NCBI GenBank assembly: GCA_027031505.1
Contig: JALVQH010000127.1
Coordinates: 1 to 5,789, forward strand
Direction: 5' to 3'
From: Campylobacteraceae bacterium
GTDB taxonomy: Bacteria; Campylobacterota; Campylobacteria; Campylobacterales; Sulfurovaceae
DNA length: 5,789 nt
Under the pieces are notes generated by a model. The model was not told where the DNA came from and made no database searches. It saw only the letters and a list, made by a program, of their open reading frames with translations. Both the position numbers and the translations under genes were made by a program. Shown here piece by piece: positions 5,698-5,789 of the stretch; position 1 is the first letter of the stretch, and each line of letters opens with the position of its first letter.

Positions 5698-5789
5698 CGG
5701 AAATGAAAATAAGTTTGGGGATTTTGGCAGCCGGAGTGGCAGGGTTGTCTGTCTATTGGTTTTATCCTGCCTCTTCTCCACAGATACCC
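5691..5789 (+). CDS. Unrecognised exported or membrane-anchored protein, N-terminal fragment
   Basis: The frame from ATG 5691 stays open to the window end (33 residues). It starts MTTEMK, followed by the hydrophobic stretch ISLGILAAGVAGLSVYWF and then the proline/serine-rich PASSPQIP, as in a signal peptide or N-terminal membrane anchor of a periplasmic protein. ATG 5703 (MKISLG...) is an alternative start. Neither has a strong ribosome-binding site: 5691 is preceded by the AAAGATG-like repeat sequence, and GGAA abuts 5703 directly. It lies 114 bp after the RnfD-like gene on the same strand, so it may be co-transcribed, although a hairpin lies between. The fragment is too short to name a family. 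Confidence 0.45.
   Translation, partial: MTTEMKISLGILAAGVAGLSVYWFYPASSPQIP

Noticed and set aside
5684..5789. Alternative open frame from ATG 5684
   Set aside because: Its start is polar and low-complexity (MKHDNGNENK) from repeat DNA, while the 5691 frame gives a normal hydrophobic N-terminus.

Overview
The window looks like chromosomal DNA of a Campylobacterota (Epsilonproteobacteria) bacterium, most likely a free-living Sulfuricurvum/Sulfurimonas-type relative. This is an inference from the style of the Mfd protein, from promoters with a clear -10 box but no recognisable -35 box in AT-rich DNA, and from the two-component genes. No rRNA or other taxonomic marker is present. All supported genes are on the + strand.

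Layout: (1) 1-2100 is the 3' part of mfd, the transcription-repair coupling factor, cut by the left edge. (2) 2101-2204 is a short AT-rich promoter region with a perfect 12-bp inverted repeat. (3) 2205-2819 encodes a small exported outer-membrane beta-barrel protein. (4) 2820-3159 is a 340-bp stretch without a convincing protein gene. It holds a perfect TATAAT inside an inverted repeat, a perfect 12-bp hairpin, and the promoter of the next operon; a small RNA may lie between the first two. (5) 3160-4694 is a tightly spaced two-component pair: a short membrane HisKA_2-type histidine kinase with no recognisable sensor domain, and a receiver plus winged-helix response regulator. (6) 4707-5576 follows 12 bp later and encodes a multi-pass membrane protein related to RnfD/NqrB, apparently without the covalent-FMN threonine motif. 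(7) 5576-5690 holds a GC-rich hairpin and degenerate 7-bp repeats. (8) 5691-5789 is the start of another gene, cut by the right edge, with a hydrophobic N-terminus.

The kinase, regulator and RnfD-like genes look like one operon: gaps are 5 and 12 bp and the ribosome-binding sites sit in or at the end of the preceding genes. The reasonable inference is a membrane redox or flavin-related function regulated by, or co-expressed with, a two-component system. The signal and target genes cannot be read from the sequence.

The most unusual feature is degenerate 7-bp repeats, normally intergenic, both between genes and inside the mfd reading frame (484-531). There they seem to add about eight residues just before the helicase core. 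A near-perfect palindrome at the left edge is also inside the mfd frame. I did not find a CRISPR array, tRNA, rRNA, insertion sequence or defence system. I do not see strong evidence of an entirely new biological system; the best leads are the in-gene repeats, the possible small RNA and the two-component/RnfD-like cassette.
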